DNA of 64,000 bases from JAFNAG01 sp963824985 (GTDB taxonomy: Bacteria > Acidobacteriota > UBA6911). Position 1 is the first letter of the stretch. Every line of letters starts with the position of its first letter. The stretch covers positions 1 through 64,000 of the forward strand of contig CAWGRQ010000033.1 in assembly GCA_963824985.1 (NCBI GenBank). The letters run 5' to 3'. A program made the translations under genes and the position numbers. Shown in pieces: positions 1 to 8,190 of this stretch. The notes below the pieces were generated by a model, which worked only from the letters and a program-made list of their open reading frames with translations, did not search any database and was not told where the DNA came from.

Positions 1-45
1 AAGTGTTACGCGGCGGTTTATTCCAGGGGCTGAGCGGCTCGTTAC

Positions 46-57
46 TCCAGGGCATTT
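46..57. repeat. Candidate left terminal repeat of the transposition module
   Basis: TCCAGGGCATTT here matches, with one mismatch, the inverted copy at 4461-4472. The two sites lie just outside the four-gene operon. Two further TTCCAGG- or CCCAGG-type words lie at about 21 and 70, as is usual for multi-site ends of Tn7/Tn5053-type elements. Twelve bases is short and a chance match is possible. Confidence 0.25.
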
Positions 58-111
58 CTTGTAAGGATTCCCAGGCATCGTAAGCGAGGCTACAGGAATC
101 CACCTTCCCTT

Positions 112-159
112 TCGTTCCGTTCCCGATCATCTCTATAGGGTGGGAAGGGAACGGAACGA
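112..159. repeat. 13-bp perfect inverted repeat downstream of the ATPase operon
   Basis: Bases 112-124 and 147-159 are exact reverse complements (arm TCGTTCCGTTCCC) with a 22-nt loop. The hairpin sits 3' of the stop codon at 181 of the minus-strand operon. No T tract follows on that strand, so it is not a classical intrinsic terminator. It could be a terminator, a transcript-stabilising stem or part of an element end. Confidence 0.5.
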
Positions 160-180
160 TTCTGATTCGGTTTCGCTCCA

Positions 181-1443
181 TCATATAGGCAGTGTGTTAC
201 CGGTCGGGAGAGCGAAGCCGCGCGCTTGGCGTTGCACCCTTCCTTGGTCTGCCAGTTCCCGGATAGCTTCGACGACACGCTGGTTGCGGACCTGCAGGCG
301 AGACCGCAGGTTGTCGATGGTCAGCGGTTCCGTGGCCGTCGCCAGCAACTGCAGGATCCTGGACGCAAGGCCGTCTTGGATAGGACAGGACGAAGGCGGG
401 CCGGCAGACACGATTTTCAGGTAGGTTCCGGTGACCCCGGACTGCACGAGCTCGAGGGCCACCGGACCGAAAGCGGGAGCCGAGCGGTGTTCGGCGGAAA
501 GCAGCCGCTGATCTTGATGGGAACGAAGGTAGAGGAACGAATCAACCCAGGCGTAAAGGTCACCAGAACCGCGCAGACTGTTGCCGGCGCCAGCCGTGGC
601 AGACGTGTTTTTCCGAACATGATGAACGAGAGCAATCGCGGCGCCGGTTTTCCGCTGAAGGGATCGCAGGTATCCAAGCAGCGCGGCAACCTGGCCGGCG
701 ATGTTCTCATCGATGGCGTGTACCCGGACCAGTGGATCGAGGATGAGCAACGCCGGTCTGTATATTTGCAGGGTGGCCTCGAGCCGGTCCTGATCATCGG
801 GACGATCCAGGCGGAGAGTATCTACCGTGATGATGTGTAAATCGAGCCTCTGGAAGTCGACCCCATGTACTTGGGCAAGCGTCTGGACTCGATCCCGCAA
901 GGCGGTGGCCGGGTCCTCCGCCGCATACAGGAGCACGGGTCCCGGAGCGCTTACGGCAAAGGTATTCAGGCAAGGGCTTCCCGAAGCCACCGAGACAGCA
1001 ATCTCCAAAGCGAGCCAGGTCTTTCCACTCTTTGGACTGCCCCCGATAATCCCGACGGCCTGATGGCTCCAGAGGTGCTCGATCAGCCATGATTGCCGGC
1101 ATTGCGGAGTTTTAAGTTCCGATGCACGCACGACCGGAAGCGGTTCTGCTCTGGCATCACACGCGCCCGGGACAGAGCATGTTGTCCCGGGCGCACGAAT
1201 GGAGAACCCGTTTTTGATGTCGGCGCCGGCAACCTGACCGGCGACCCGGAGAAGCAGATCCCGGTAGTTTTCGCAAAACGACGCCTGGAACGCTTCGCTG
1301 GGGAACGTGATTTCCAGCGTGGAGCCGGTAATTGGCGAGACCTGCAGTGGTAGAAACCAGGTTTCGTAAGGCCCGGGCGAAACCTCTGCGGCGATCGCCG
1401 CCAGAATCCGCCTCCCAAGCTCCGGGTTCTCTTCTGCGTTCAT
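181..1443 (-). CDS. RecA-fold ATPase with an apparent DnaA-type N-terminal domain
   Basis: A 420-residue protein. Residues 8-70 resemble DnaA domain I (one-helix start, the ETWFLPL segment, a TLEITFPSEAF strand, then an aromatic YRDLLL helix). The next part is a RepA/AAA_25-type ATPase with Walker A GGSPKSGKT and Walker B ALLILDPL. The last 60 residues look like a winged helix (LTIDNLRSRLQVRNQRVVEA). The start was chosen because its ATG overlaps the stop of the upstream ATPase gene in an ATGA, which implies coupled translation. RepA/AAA_25 proteins are replicative-helicase relatives, and DnaA domain I contacts DnaB. That suggests a link between transposition and replication, but this is inference. 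The first domain is assigned by eye and needs a profile search. Confidence 0.7.
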   Translation of the reverse strand: MNAEENPELGRRILAAIAAEVSPGPYETWFLPLQVSPITGSTLEITFPSEAFQASFCENYRDLLLRVAGQVAGADIKNGFSIRAPGTTCSVPGACDARAEPLPVVRASELKTPQCRQSWLIEHLWSHQAVGIIGGSPKSGKTWLALEIAVSVASGSPCLNTFAVSAPGPVLLYAAEDPATALRDRVQTLAQVHGVDFQRLDLHIITVDTLRLDRPDDQDRLEATLQIYRPALLILDPLVRVHAIDENIAGQVAALLGYLRSLQRKTGAAIALVHHVRKNTSATAGAGNSLRGSGDLYAWVDSFLYLRSHQDQRLLSAEHRSAPAFGPVALELVQSGVTGTYLKIVSAGPPSSCPIQDGLASRILQLLATATEPLTIDNLRSRLQVRNQRVVEAIRELADQGRVQRQARGFALPTGNTLPI

Positions 1444-2255
1444 GAGATGGCTTCTCCGCAGATCTGGATGGCCTTTTGCACAACGGCGGAGTCGACGATG
1501 TTCGATTTGTTCTTCAGTGCGGTCACCAGACACTGGTCGCCGAGCACATCCAGCCGGCGCATGATGCCGCCGGTAGCCTTCGACATGAGCAGAAGCGCAT
1601 CGTCGCTGAAGACATCGCGGCGGCATCCCGCCGTGTTCATGCGATGCCGGATGTAGAGTTTGACCTGGTCTGCATCCAAGGGCTGGATATGAATGCGCAT
1701 GGGAACACGCGCCGTCAGCGAAGAAAGGACATTGCGTTTCAGGGTTTCGCGCAGATCAGGAAGGCCAATCAGAATCAGCGACAGCCACGGTTTGCGATCT
1801 TTTTCGAAGTTCATGAGGATGTGGAGCTGTTCCAGTACCTGAATCGAAAGCAGATGGGCTTCGTCCAGCACGACGATGACGCGCAGTTTGTGCTGGCTGG
1901 CCAGTTCCTGGATGTGCTGGCTGACGTTGGCATGAAGCGCGGCAAAGCTCGAGTGCGGTTCCAATCCCATTCCGATCGAGAGCTGTCGATAGAAGTCGCG
2001 CCGGTTGACGGTAGCGTTATAGGCGTAGTGGAGCCGGTAACGTCCCTGGGGCAGATCTTCCTCGAGTGCGCGCACAAGGCACGTCTTGCCGCAACCGGAG
2101 TCGCCGGTCACGACGGCCGAGGCTCTTCCCTCGACGGCGGCCTTGAGCGACTGCAATGCTTCCTGGAACATCTCGGTTTGCAGCATCTCCGATGGGGTGA
2201 TTTCCTTGGTAAAAGGGGGACGCGCCAGGCCGTAACTGGAAAGGATCTTATTCAT
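1440..2255 (-). CDS. ExeA/TniB-like AAA ATPase
   Basis: A 271-residue AAA ATPase with the opening typical of ExeA/TniB/IstB-type transposition ATPases (a YGLARPPF-like start). Walker A is GDSGCGKT near residue 52 and Walker B is VIVVLDEAH near residue 128. The C-terminal helical lid carries the usual TGGIMRRL segment. In Tn5053/Tn7-like systems such ATPases select target DNA and activate the DDE transposase. The gene starts inside the last codons of the original transposase frame and ends in an ATGA overlap with the next ATPase, so the three genes form one tightly coupled unit. Walker motifs look intact. Confidence 0.85.
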   Translation of the reverse strand: MNKILSSYGLARPPFTKEITPSEMLQTEMFQEALQSLKAAVEGRASAVVTGDSGCGKTCLVRALEEDLPQGRYRLHYAYNATVNRRDFYRQLSIGMGLEPHSSFAALHANVSQHIQELASQHKLRVIVVLDEAHLLSIQVLEQLHILMNFEKDRKPWLSLILIGLPDLRETLKRNVLSSLTARVPMRIHIQPLDADQVKLYIRHRMNTAGCRRDVFSDDALLLMSKATGGIMRRLDVLGDQCLVTALKNKSNIVDSAVVQKAIQICGEAIS

Positions 2256-3591
2256 CGTCGCCTCCTTCCGGCTTTCGTTCGTGGCCGGCTGATGATGCTG
2301 TCCAGCAGGAGTTCTGGAGCATTCAGGCCGGTGTTGGGTTTTTCGGGTTCCGGAGGCTTGGCGATGTTTCGGGATCGGTGGGCATTTTCAACCGGGCGGA
2401 CAACTCGCAGGGGAATCTCGACATTAGCGTCGATGAGACTGACGCGGTCGTATCGAGCAACGAATAGCGGAGCCGCACCTTGCAGCGCCGCAGATAAGGC
2501 GGCACTTCGTAGAAAATGCTCCGCCATTGAACGGTGGAGTCATTGCGCGCCTGGCGTTCGACTTCTCCGATGAACGCCTGCTCGAGCGCAGCCGTGGTCC
2601 GATACCCAACGGATCTCGTCGGCATCACTCTCCCAGACTTCGAGCGGCGTTTTGCCCGAAAGCGAGCTGTGCGGCCGCAGTGGTACTCGGCTTCGACATA
2701 GTTCCAGAGGCGAAGATTGAGCTCGTCGAGCGTCGTGACCTTCTGCAAATCGAGACGGTCGATCACATGCTCGCGAAGATTGCGCCACCACCTTTCTATC
2801 TTGCCTTTGCTCGGGCCGTCGCCTGGACGGCTGTGGACGATGTGGATGTCGAGTTTGGCGCACAGAACCCGCAGGTCGAGGCTGGTGAAACTTTTATGAT
2901 TATCCAACAGCAGTCGCCGTGGGATCCCTCTTCGGGCGATGGCATTGTGCAGTACGGCCAGAAAACGAAGTCCGGTCTCGCCGAAGCCGGCTTCGAGATA
3001 CGGGACGATCCGGCTGCGGTCATCCAGAAGACCGAAGACGATCGCGCGCTGAGGACGGCCGGTGGCCGGGTTGACGAGCATGGGTCCGTGCAAGGCATCG
3101 GCCTGCCACAGTTCTCCGCACATGGAGGCTTCCCAGCGGAAACGTGCGGCAACATCGATTTCCATCCGCGGCCCTGACAGACCGTGGTGACGAAACACGC
3201 GCTGGATCGGATAGACGCTCATGTGCCCGCGACTGATGCGTCCTGCCAGTTCCAGTTCGCGCAGAATCAGCGGCGCCGAACGCCCGGGATCTTCGCGCTT
3301 AAGATCGATCACCAGTTGTTCCAGTTCAGGCGACAGCCGGCGGCTGCATCCCTGGTCGGATCGGGATAATGGCTTCAATCCTTCGAACCCGTCGTGGCGG
3401 TGCTTGTAATACCATTCTTCAAAAGTGCTGGAGGCCATGCGCCGGTAACGTCCGCGGTAATCCTCGAACGTTTTCAGGGACAACTCCGTCAACAAGGAGC
3501 GGGTTTCTCCCCGGCGAAGTTTGCGGCTGAGCAGATCGCCGAGCACGGCGTGACGAAAAAGGGCTTCTTTGGTTCGGTCATCATCATTCAT
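2252..3591 (-). pseudogene. DDE (Mu/IS481-type) transposase with three frameshifts
   Basis: Encodes an integrase-like transposase of about 435 residues. It has an N-terminal HTH, then an rve core with Asp in LWQADALHG, Asp in LLLDNHKS and Glu in SKGKIERWW, so the DDE triad is complete. Start ATG at 3591 has a GGAGG site 5' of it. After the Glu the frame breaks. At about 2690 the Mu C-terminal region (HSSLSGKTPLEVWES) moves into another frame, at about 2605 it returns, and at about 2450 the original C-terminus (VSLIDANVEIPL) again lies in a different frame and runs to 2252. One frame stays open from 3591 to 2323 by chance, so an altered protein could still be made. The breaks may be decay or sequence error. 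Confidence 0.8.
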
Positions 3592-3635
3592 AGGTCCTCC
3601 TCGGGTGTTTTCGATGACGCCGCCCAGCATCTTCA

Positions 3636-4370
3636 TCAGGGCGGTCCCGGGCCAGAGTCCTTCTCTGTGGGCAAGGCAGAGTGCATTCGCCCGGAGGAAC
3701 CCGAGAATGATTTTCCTGGAAGGAAGCGCCGCAACGGCCAGGCTGTTTTACGATCGTGGATCAGATTGCGAAGGGTGGTTCGTACAGCGGTGGACACATG
3801 TTCAAAGGAATGGACGCCAGTGCGGATGACAAGCCCCGCTTCGGCAAGCAGCCGCTCTATGTGGACTTTCCCCTCGATTTTGTTGACGGCGGCTTTCGTG
3901 ACACCCAGTCGCGGGCCCAACCAGCCCCACAGGGTGGGCGATACCAGAAACTGCCTGCGCCAGCGACGAAGACTCTTCCATTCGGTATCGTCCGATGGCC
4001 GCCCCAATCGGGCGCTGATCGCACTCGCCGGTTCCTGGAGAACGCAGTGGCGGTACAAAGCCTCGACAATCGCAGGGCCCGCATACCAGCGCCAGGGATG
4101 CAGCCAATCCGGCAGCAGGCTCATCGTATGGCCGCAAACCAGGCATAGAAAACGCCGAATCCAGATTACAATCCACCCGGTTTCGATCAGGCCACAGACC
4201 TGGCGGGAGTACATTCCGTGTCCCACCACCTGCAGCACGCCGTCGGCGTTTCTCGCGGCTTGTCCGCAGAAAACGCAGAATCGCGGTCGAACTGCTTCCA
4301 GAGACGGAGAATCCGCGTTTCGTGCGCACAGTTGCTCGACACATCTTGCAAGGCTGTGTAGAATAACCAA
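3636..4370 (-). CDS. DUF6431-like zinc-binding protein of the transposition operon
   Basis: First gene of the operon, 244 residues. It has two CxxC pairs (FCVFCG near residue 32, CLVCG near 76) around a GHGMYSRQV segment, then SLLPDWLHPWRWY. That pattern matches my memory of DUF6431 proteins seen beside transposase genes. The middle (RWRRQF, and GVTKAAVNKIEG) looks like helix-turn-helix DNA binding. In Tn7/Tn5053 elements a zinc-finger TniQ/TnsD protein fills the target-selection role, and an analogous role here is inference. The start is a TTG at 4370 and is not secure. A 44-bp gap separates it from the transposase. Confidence 0.6.
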   Translation of the reverse strand: MVILHSLARCVEQLCARNADSPSLEAVRPRFCVFCGQAARNADGVLQVVGHGMYSRQVCGLIETGWIVIWIRRFLCLVCGHTMSLLPDWLHPWRWYAGPAIVEALYRHCVLQEPASAISARLGRPSDDTEWKSLRRWRRQFLVSPTLWGWLGPRLGVTKAAVNKIEGKVHIERLLAEAGLVIRTGVHSFEHVSTAVRTTLRNLIHDRKTAWPLRRFLPGKSFSGSSGRMHSALPTEKDSGPGPP

Positions 4371-4460
4371 GGCTGTATTGGCGGCGGTGGTTGGCTCGCA
4401 ATCCGACCAAGAAAGCTGCCGACCACTGTCCGCCTCCTTTCCAACAGCCGATCATCCTAA

Positions 4461-4472
4461 TCAAATGTCCTG
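4461..4472. repeat. Candidate right terminal repeat of the transposition module
   Basis: AAATGTCCTGGA is the inverted counterpart (11 of 12) of 46-57. It lies about 90 bp 5' of the DUF6431-like gene and 70 bp before the nucleotidyltransferase gene. No target-site duplication was identified. Confidence 0.25.
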
Positions 4473-4540
4473 GAAATCTCAAAGTGCATGCCGTCTGATG
4501 CGGCACGATCAGGCAGGATTTTGCAGATGCAATTGCGGAA

Positions 4541-5140
4541 GTGTCCACGGAGCAGGAAGTCGGGGAACGCATCTATGCCCATGAATCAATTCATTGCGTA
4601 ACAAATGAGCATTTAAAACCGGCGTTCAGCATTTTGGCCGCATTAGACAATGCTCCGATTGAGTATTGGGTTTTTGGAGGAGTCAGCATCGCGGCCGTCG
4701 CTGGACGATTCTTTCGCAAAAATCGTGACATCGATTTATTTGTCGAAGAACGTGATTTTGTCAGAACGAAAACATTTCTGGAACAGGAATGTGCCAAACA
4801 TAATCTAGGGCCACGTTATCACGCTCCTAAACGTGCCTCCGACAAGCCAAAACTCGACTTGATACCAAAAGGCAGGCGACGCGGGGGTAGTCACGACGAT
4901 CTTTTGTCCGTCGTCCCTGTCTATAGGCAGGACGACAATATTATTTTCAAGTACCCTGAGCCTGAAACCTATCCGATTCAGATCCTTGATAGAATTGAGA
5001 GGCGAATAGGCAAATATCGTTTTTTTACACCACCCGATCAGTGCATTAAAGATATTTTCAAGAATCACATGATCGCAAGGCTTCGTAAAAGAACGGACCC
5101 TATGTATATTGCAGACGCTAAACACATCCTTTTGCGCTGA
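4541..5140 (+). CDS. Nucleotidyltransferase-fold protein (AbiEii/LinB-like)
   Basis: A 199-residue protein with a nucleotidyltransferase core: VFGGVSIAAVAG near residue 43 supplies the GG-S helix, and RDIDLFV near residue 60 supplies the two Asp metal ligands. This fold occurs in AbiEii-type toxins, MNT antitoxins and aminoglycoside adenylyltransferases, and the sequence does not decide between them. The DNA is clearly more AT-rich than its neighbours, which suggests recent transfer. The start is a GTG without a good ribosome site, so the N-terminus may be truncated by the adjacent element. No partner HEPN or AbiEi gene lies beside it. Confidence 0.65.
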   Translation: MSTEQEVGERIYAHESIHCVTNEHLKPAFSILAALDNAPIEYWVFGGVSIAAVAGRFFRKNRDIDLFVEERDFVRTKTFLEQECAKHNLGPRYHAPKRASDKPKLDLIPKGRRRGGSHDDLLSVVPVYRQDDNIIFKYPEPETYPIQILDRIERRIGKYRFFTPPDQCIKDIFKNHMIARLRKRTDPMYIADAKHILLR

Positions 5141-5417
5141 AGATTTTGCCGAATTGAACTGGAAGATATAAAGGGCGGCCAGCCATTCCAACTTTTCGCC
5201 CGCATGCTACGTTGAGTCTCCCGTCCTTTTCGGAAGTACCGTGAGGCCAACCATCAACGCAAAGTCCGGGGTCACGTTTGGAAAGTTTAGTTTTCCGAGC
5301 CGGGGACCTGTCCGTTCTTCCATGGTCCAATAACACAGCGAAGGCCACCGACACGTCCATAGAGTCGAAAAGTCAATTTTCCAGGGCCCGAACTTTTGGA
5401 CATTGCTCTCTGGACAA
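5141..5417. other. Intergenic, no gene seen
   Basis: No convincing coding sequence on either strand between the nucleotidyltransferase and the BrnT promoter. A few TTTTCCAGGG-like words resemble those near 21-57, but no clear repeat structure was found. Confidence 0.4.
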
Positions 5418-5453
5418 TTGACAATATGTACGAGTGTACATACAATTGAACCG
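5418..5453 (+). promoter_or_regulatory. BrnTA promoter with embedded operator, probably leaderless
   Basis: TTGACA at 5418-5423 and TACAAT at 5441-5446 are separated by exactly 17 bp. The spacer holds a palindrome with arms TATGTAC and GTACATA (5425-5442), a natural site for the autoregulating BrnA. The GTG start of BrnT begins 7 bp after the -10 box, where transcription should start, so the message is probably leaderless. Confidence 0.75.
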
Positions 5454-5722
5454 TGAGCTTCGAGTGGGATTATCTCAAAGCTGCAAGGAACCTCCAGAAG
5501 CACAATGTGGATTTTGCTGATGCCGTCATAGCGCTTGACGATGCCTTGGCAATCACCATTCGCGAGGAAATCTCTGGAGAGGAACGTTACGTAACCTTGG
5601 GAACAGATGCCCTCGGCCGATTGTTGGTCGTGGTCTACACCTGGCGCGGCAATCGAATCAGGGTCATATCAGCCCGGAAGGCAACCCCGAGAGAACGCCG
5701 ACAATATGGGAGACATCTATGA
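5453..5722 (+). CDS. brnT: BrnT family toxin
   Basis: An 89-residue type II toxin, a RelE-fold ribonuclease that inhibits translation. The family signature is clear: FEWDYLKAARNLQKHNVDF at the N-terminus, the RYVTLG segment in the middle, and IRVISARKATPRERRQY at the C-terminus. The length is normal. The GTG start is fixed by the promoter spacing and by the family N-terminus. The antitoxin ATG overlaps its stop codon (ATGA). Confidence 0.92.
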   Translation: MSFEWDYLKAARNLQKHNVDFADAVIALDDALAITIREEISGEERYVTLGTDALGRLLVVVYTWRGNRIRVISARKATPRERRQYGRHL

Positions 5723-6021
5723 GGAAAGAATATGACTTCACTCGCGGGAAGCGGGGGGCGGTCACCCGAACCCCTCCCGGAAAGACGAGAATTACCATTC
5801 GGATTGACGACGATATCCTCGAGGCCTTCCGAGCCCAGGTCCACGCTGCCGGCGGTGGCAGCTACCAATCATTGATTAACCGAGCTTTGCGAGAGCACCT
5901 TGAACACGGAGAGGAATCGTTGAAGGAGACGCTTCGATCGGTCGTTCAGGAAGAACTAGTAAAATACGGCAAGAAACATGCGGCCAATCCGTCGCAGCGT
6001 GGCAAACTGCCCATCAGATAG
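5719..6021 (+). CDS. brnA: BrnA family antitoxin
   Basis: A 100-residue antitoxin with a ribbon-helix-helix DNA-binding region (TRITIRIDDDILEAFRAQ, then SYQSLINRALREHL). It neutralises BrnT and, with it, represses the shared promoter; the palindrome between the -35 and -10 boxes is the likely site. It is translationally coupled to brnT. The C-terminal 30 residues are charged and probably disordered. Confidence 0.9.
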   Translation: MRKEYDFTRGKRGAVTRTPPGKTRITIRIDDDILEAFRAQVHAAGGGSYQSLINRALREHLEHGEESLKETLRSVVQEELVKYGKKHAANPSQRGKLPIR

Positions 6022-6089
6022 GCCTCTAATAAGCGTGGCTCTGAGGTGGCGCTTAGGATTGCGGGACATTTGTTAAAGGATCTGCGCTG

Positions 6090-6833
6090 ATGGCACAAGG
6101 CTCAAGCATCGAGTGGACCGAATCCACCTGGAATCCTGTAACCGGCTGCACCAAGATAAGTCCGGGCTGCAAACACTGCTATGCCGAGCGCATGGCGATC
6201 CGGCTTCAGGCCATGGGGCAGCCGAACTATGAGCGCGGATTCGAGGTGTCGCTCCAGGAGCATATGCTGGAGCTGCCGCTTACCTGGAAAAAGCCTCAGA
6301 CCGTATTCGTGAATTCCATGAGCGATCTCTTTCACAAAGAGGTCCCTGATGACTTCATCCGGCGCGTGTTCGATGTCATGAGCCGCGCCTCATGGCACAC
6401 GTTCCAGGTTCTGACCAAGCGGGCCGAACGCCTGCAAAGTCTCGGCCCCGACCTCGAATGGCCCGATAACGTTTGGGCAGGTGTAAGCGTTGAGACTCGG
6501 AAATATCTGGAGAGGATCGATTGTTTGCGGAAGGTTCCTGCCCGCGTCCGATTCATCTCCTTTGAACCGCTGCTCGAACACCTCGGTGAAATCGATCTCA
6601 CATCGATCGATTGGGTGATCGTGGGCGGCGAATCCGGCCCCGGCGCCCGACCGATGGATCAATCCTGGGTGATGGAAATAAGGGATCAATGTCTCGATGC
6701 CGGCGTGCCCTTCTTTTTCAAACAATGGGGCGGCGTCAACAAGAAGAAAGCCGGCCGTCTCCTCGACGGCCGCACCTGGGAAGGCCTGCCTGCTACGGTT
6801 ACGGCATCGCGTCCAGTTGCGAGCTTCGCGTAA
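6090..6833 (+). CDS. DUF5131 (phage Gp37/Gp68) family protein
   Basis: A 247-residue protein with the family hallmark of three early cysteines (TGCTKISPGCKHCYAERMA; Cys 20, 27 and 30), resembling an iron-sulfur or radical-SAM-like site. Other family segments are VFVNSMSDLFH, HTFQVLTKR and WVIVGGESGPGARP. These proteins are common in prophages and defence-like islands, often next to a three-Cys-motif partner (TcmP). No tcmP gene follows: the duplicated segment begins 33 bp after the stop. The biochemical function is not established. Confidence 0.85.
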   Translation: MAQGSSIEWTESTWNPVTGCTKISPGCKHCYAERMAIRLQAMGQPNYERGFEVSLQEHMLELPLTWKKPQTVFVNSMSDLFHKEVPDDFIRRVFDVMSRASWHTFQVLTKRAERLQSLGPDLEWPDNVWAGVSVETRKYLERIDCLRKVPARVRFISFEPLLEHLGEIDLTSIDWVIVGGESGPGARPMDQSWVMEIRDQCLDAGVPFFFKQWGGVNKKKAGRLLDGRTWEGLPATVTASRPVASFA

Positions 6834-6865
6834 TAACCTCCTCTGCGAAGATCCGCATTCGCTCA

Positions 6866-7758
6866 GCGCCCAGAGGACGTTATTGAATTCTTTTCAGATA
6901 TTGCGTGGCTATCGCGGAGCTCAGAAAGATTATGACGCCCATTACGACCATCTGCGGATAGGCGAGGGGAAAACCCTTTTGAGCGGTCACAATCATCATG
7001 GCGATGATCGCGACACCCATCAGCACAAAGAAGACCAGAAACGGCACTGCCAGGACAAATCCAAGAGTTCTCCTCCGCCAAAGGTTGACCGCCACAACGA
7101 AAGCCCCGGGCAGCAAGAAGGCAAGATCCAGGACATGAACTGGATTGACTACAAGCCCGACCTTATCCAAATCAGCCGGAACTCCGCCACGCAATAAAGC
7201 GCCGACAATATCGCCGAGCCAGAGGAGTGCAAAAAGGACAGCTACCGTGCCCAGGAGGACGCTGGCCGTTTTTGTTTTGGCATTAGTGAACAGATCGCCG
7301 ATCCCTTGCCAATCCAAATTGGCGAGTGCGCCTACGAACGAATAAAAGGACAACCCCAGAGTCGCAACATACGGGAGAAACAGCGGTCCGAAATGCACGA
7401 AGAACGAATAGAGAACATAGGAATAGATTAAATAGATGAGAACTCCCAGCCAAACCAGAAGCGCCCGAAAAGAATCTCGCCGCAGGACGAGGAGAGATGA
7501 AACCAGCAAGACCGGAAAGACCACGCACAAATTAACCCAGTCCTGGCCGACCGCCTGTGCCGCCCAATTCAGGGTTTCTTTGCCGTAAGTGCGGGGATCG
7601 GAAATTCCCATGAGGCTGACCACGGCCATGAGAATCCCGGCAAGAATCGACAACCGAATGAAAGGCTTTGATCTTCGCATATCGAGAACCCAATTATCGC
7701 CCACGACCCCACTAACCGTCAATCCGCCGAATCCCAAAGAGGTGCTACAATTGCTCAA
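6866..7758. repeat. 893-bp direct repeat, copy 1
   Basis: Direct copy of 12160-13052 at a constant offset of 5294 bp with no insertion or deletion and only scattered single-base differences. It begins at GCGCCCAGAGG and ends at GCTCAA. Flanking bases differ at once on both sides. Confidence 0.95.
6880..7680 (-). CDS. Polytopic membrane protein of unknown function, copy 1
   Basis: A 266-residue hydrophobic protein from ATG 7680 (MRRSKPFIRLSILAG). About eight membrane segments can be seen, for example LILAGILMAVVSLMG-like, VVFPVLLVSSLLVL, LLVWLGVLIYLIYSY and FVLAVPFLVFFVLMG. The conserved-looking NLDWQG and FGPLFLPYVATLGLSFYSF segments resemble uncharacterised acidobacterial membrane proteins. 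An upstream TTG at 7758 would add 26 residues but falls on the repeat boundary. The whole gene sits inside the repeat, so both copies should give nearly the same protein. Function unknown. Confidence 0.75.
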   Translation of the reverse strand: MRRSKPFIRLSILAGILMAVVSLMGISDPRTYGKETLNWAAQAVGQDWVNLCVVFPVLLVSSLLVLRRDSFRALLVWLGVLIYLIYSYVLYSFFVHFGPLFLPYVATLGLSFYSFVGALANLDWQGIGDLFTNAKTKTASVLLGTVAVLFALLWLGDIVGALLRGGVPADLDKVGLVVNPVHVLDLAFLLPGAFVVAVNLWRRRTLGFVLAVPFLVFFVLMGVAIIAMMIVTAQKGFPLAYPQMVVMGVIIFLSSAIATQYLKRIQ

Positions 7759-8190
7759 TTGGCATCGCGATCCGCCCTTCTTCGTGAGGCTTTTGGACGA
7801 TCCGCATAGCGAACGCCGAAAAGGAGGAGCGGGTGGGCACGTTTATCAGCGGCCGCCGCGGCGGTTCTGCCCGTGGTGTCACGCCAAGCGCGTCGAGGCG
7901 TGGGGCGAGTGAGTGGATGCGGGCCTCCATTTCCTGGCGAGCGTCCCCATCCGATTTCTCAACTCTCGGCCGACCTTGACATCGTCCGAAGACCGGGATA
8001 TCTTCGCTGGCGAGGCAAAGATGGGATTTCGATGTGATGCCGGACGAGTCCCCAAGCCCCGGGCAGAAAAGGACATTCTTATCCTTAATAGAGACGGCTC
8101 AACCACGTTGTACGTTAACAACGCGGCTGAAAACGGAGCGCCTTATCTTCAGAATAAACGAGGCACATTATTATGCTGGAGGTTTTAAGA
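7759..8190. other. Unique spacer between repeat copy 1 and the metalloprotease gene
   Basis: No convincing gene. The base composition changes from GC-rich to markedly more AT-rich at about 8080, close to the start of the large gene. An AGGAGCGGG stretch and short open frames are present but have no coding character. Confidence 0.4.

Noticed and set aside
112..159. Intrinsic terminator
   Set aside because: The stem is strong, but the 22-nt loop is long and no T tract follows on the transcribed strand.
1476..2573. 365-codon plus-strand frame
   Set aside because: Antisense to the ExeA-like ATPase and transposase, which have clear motifs.
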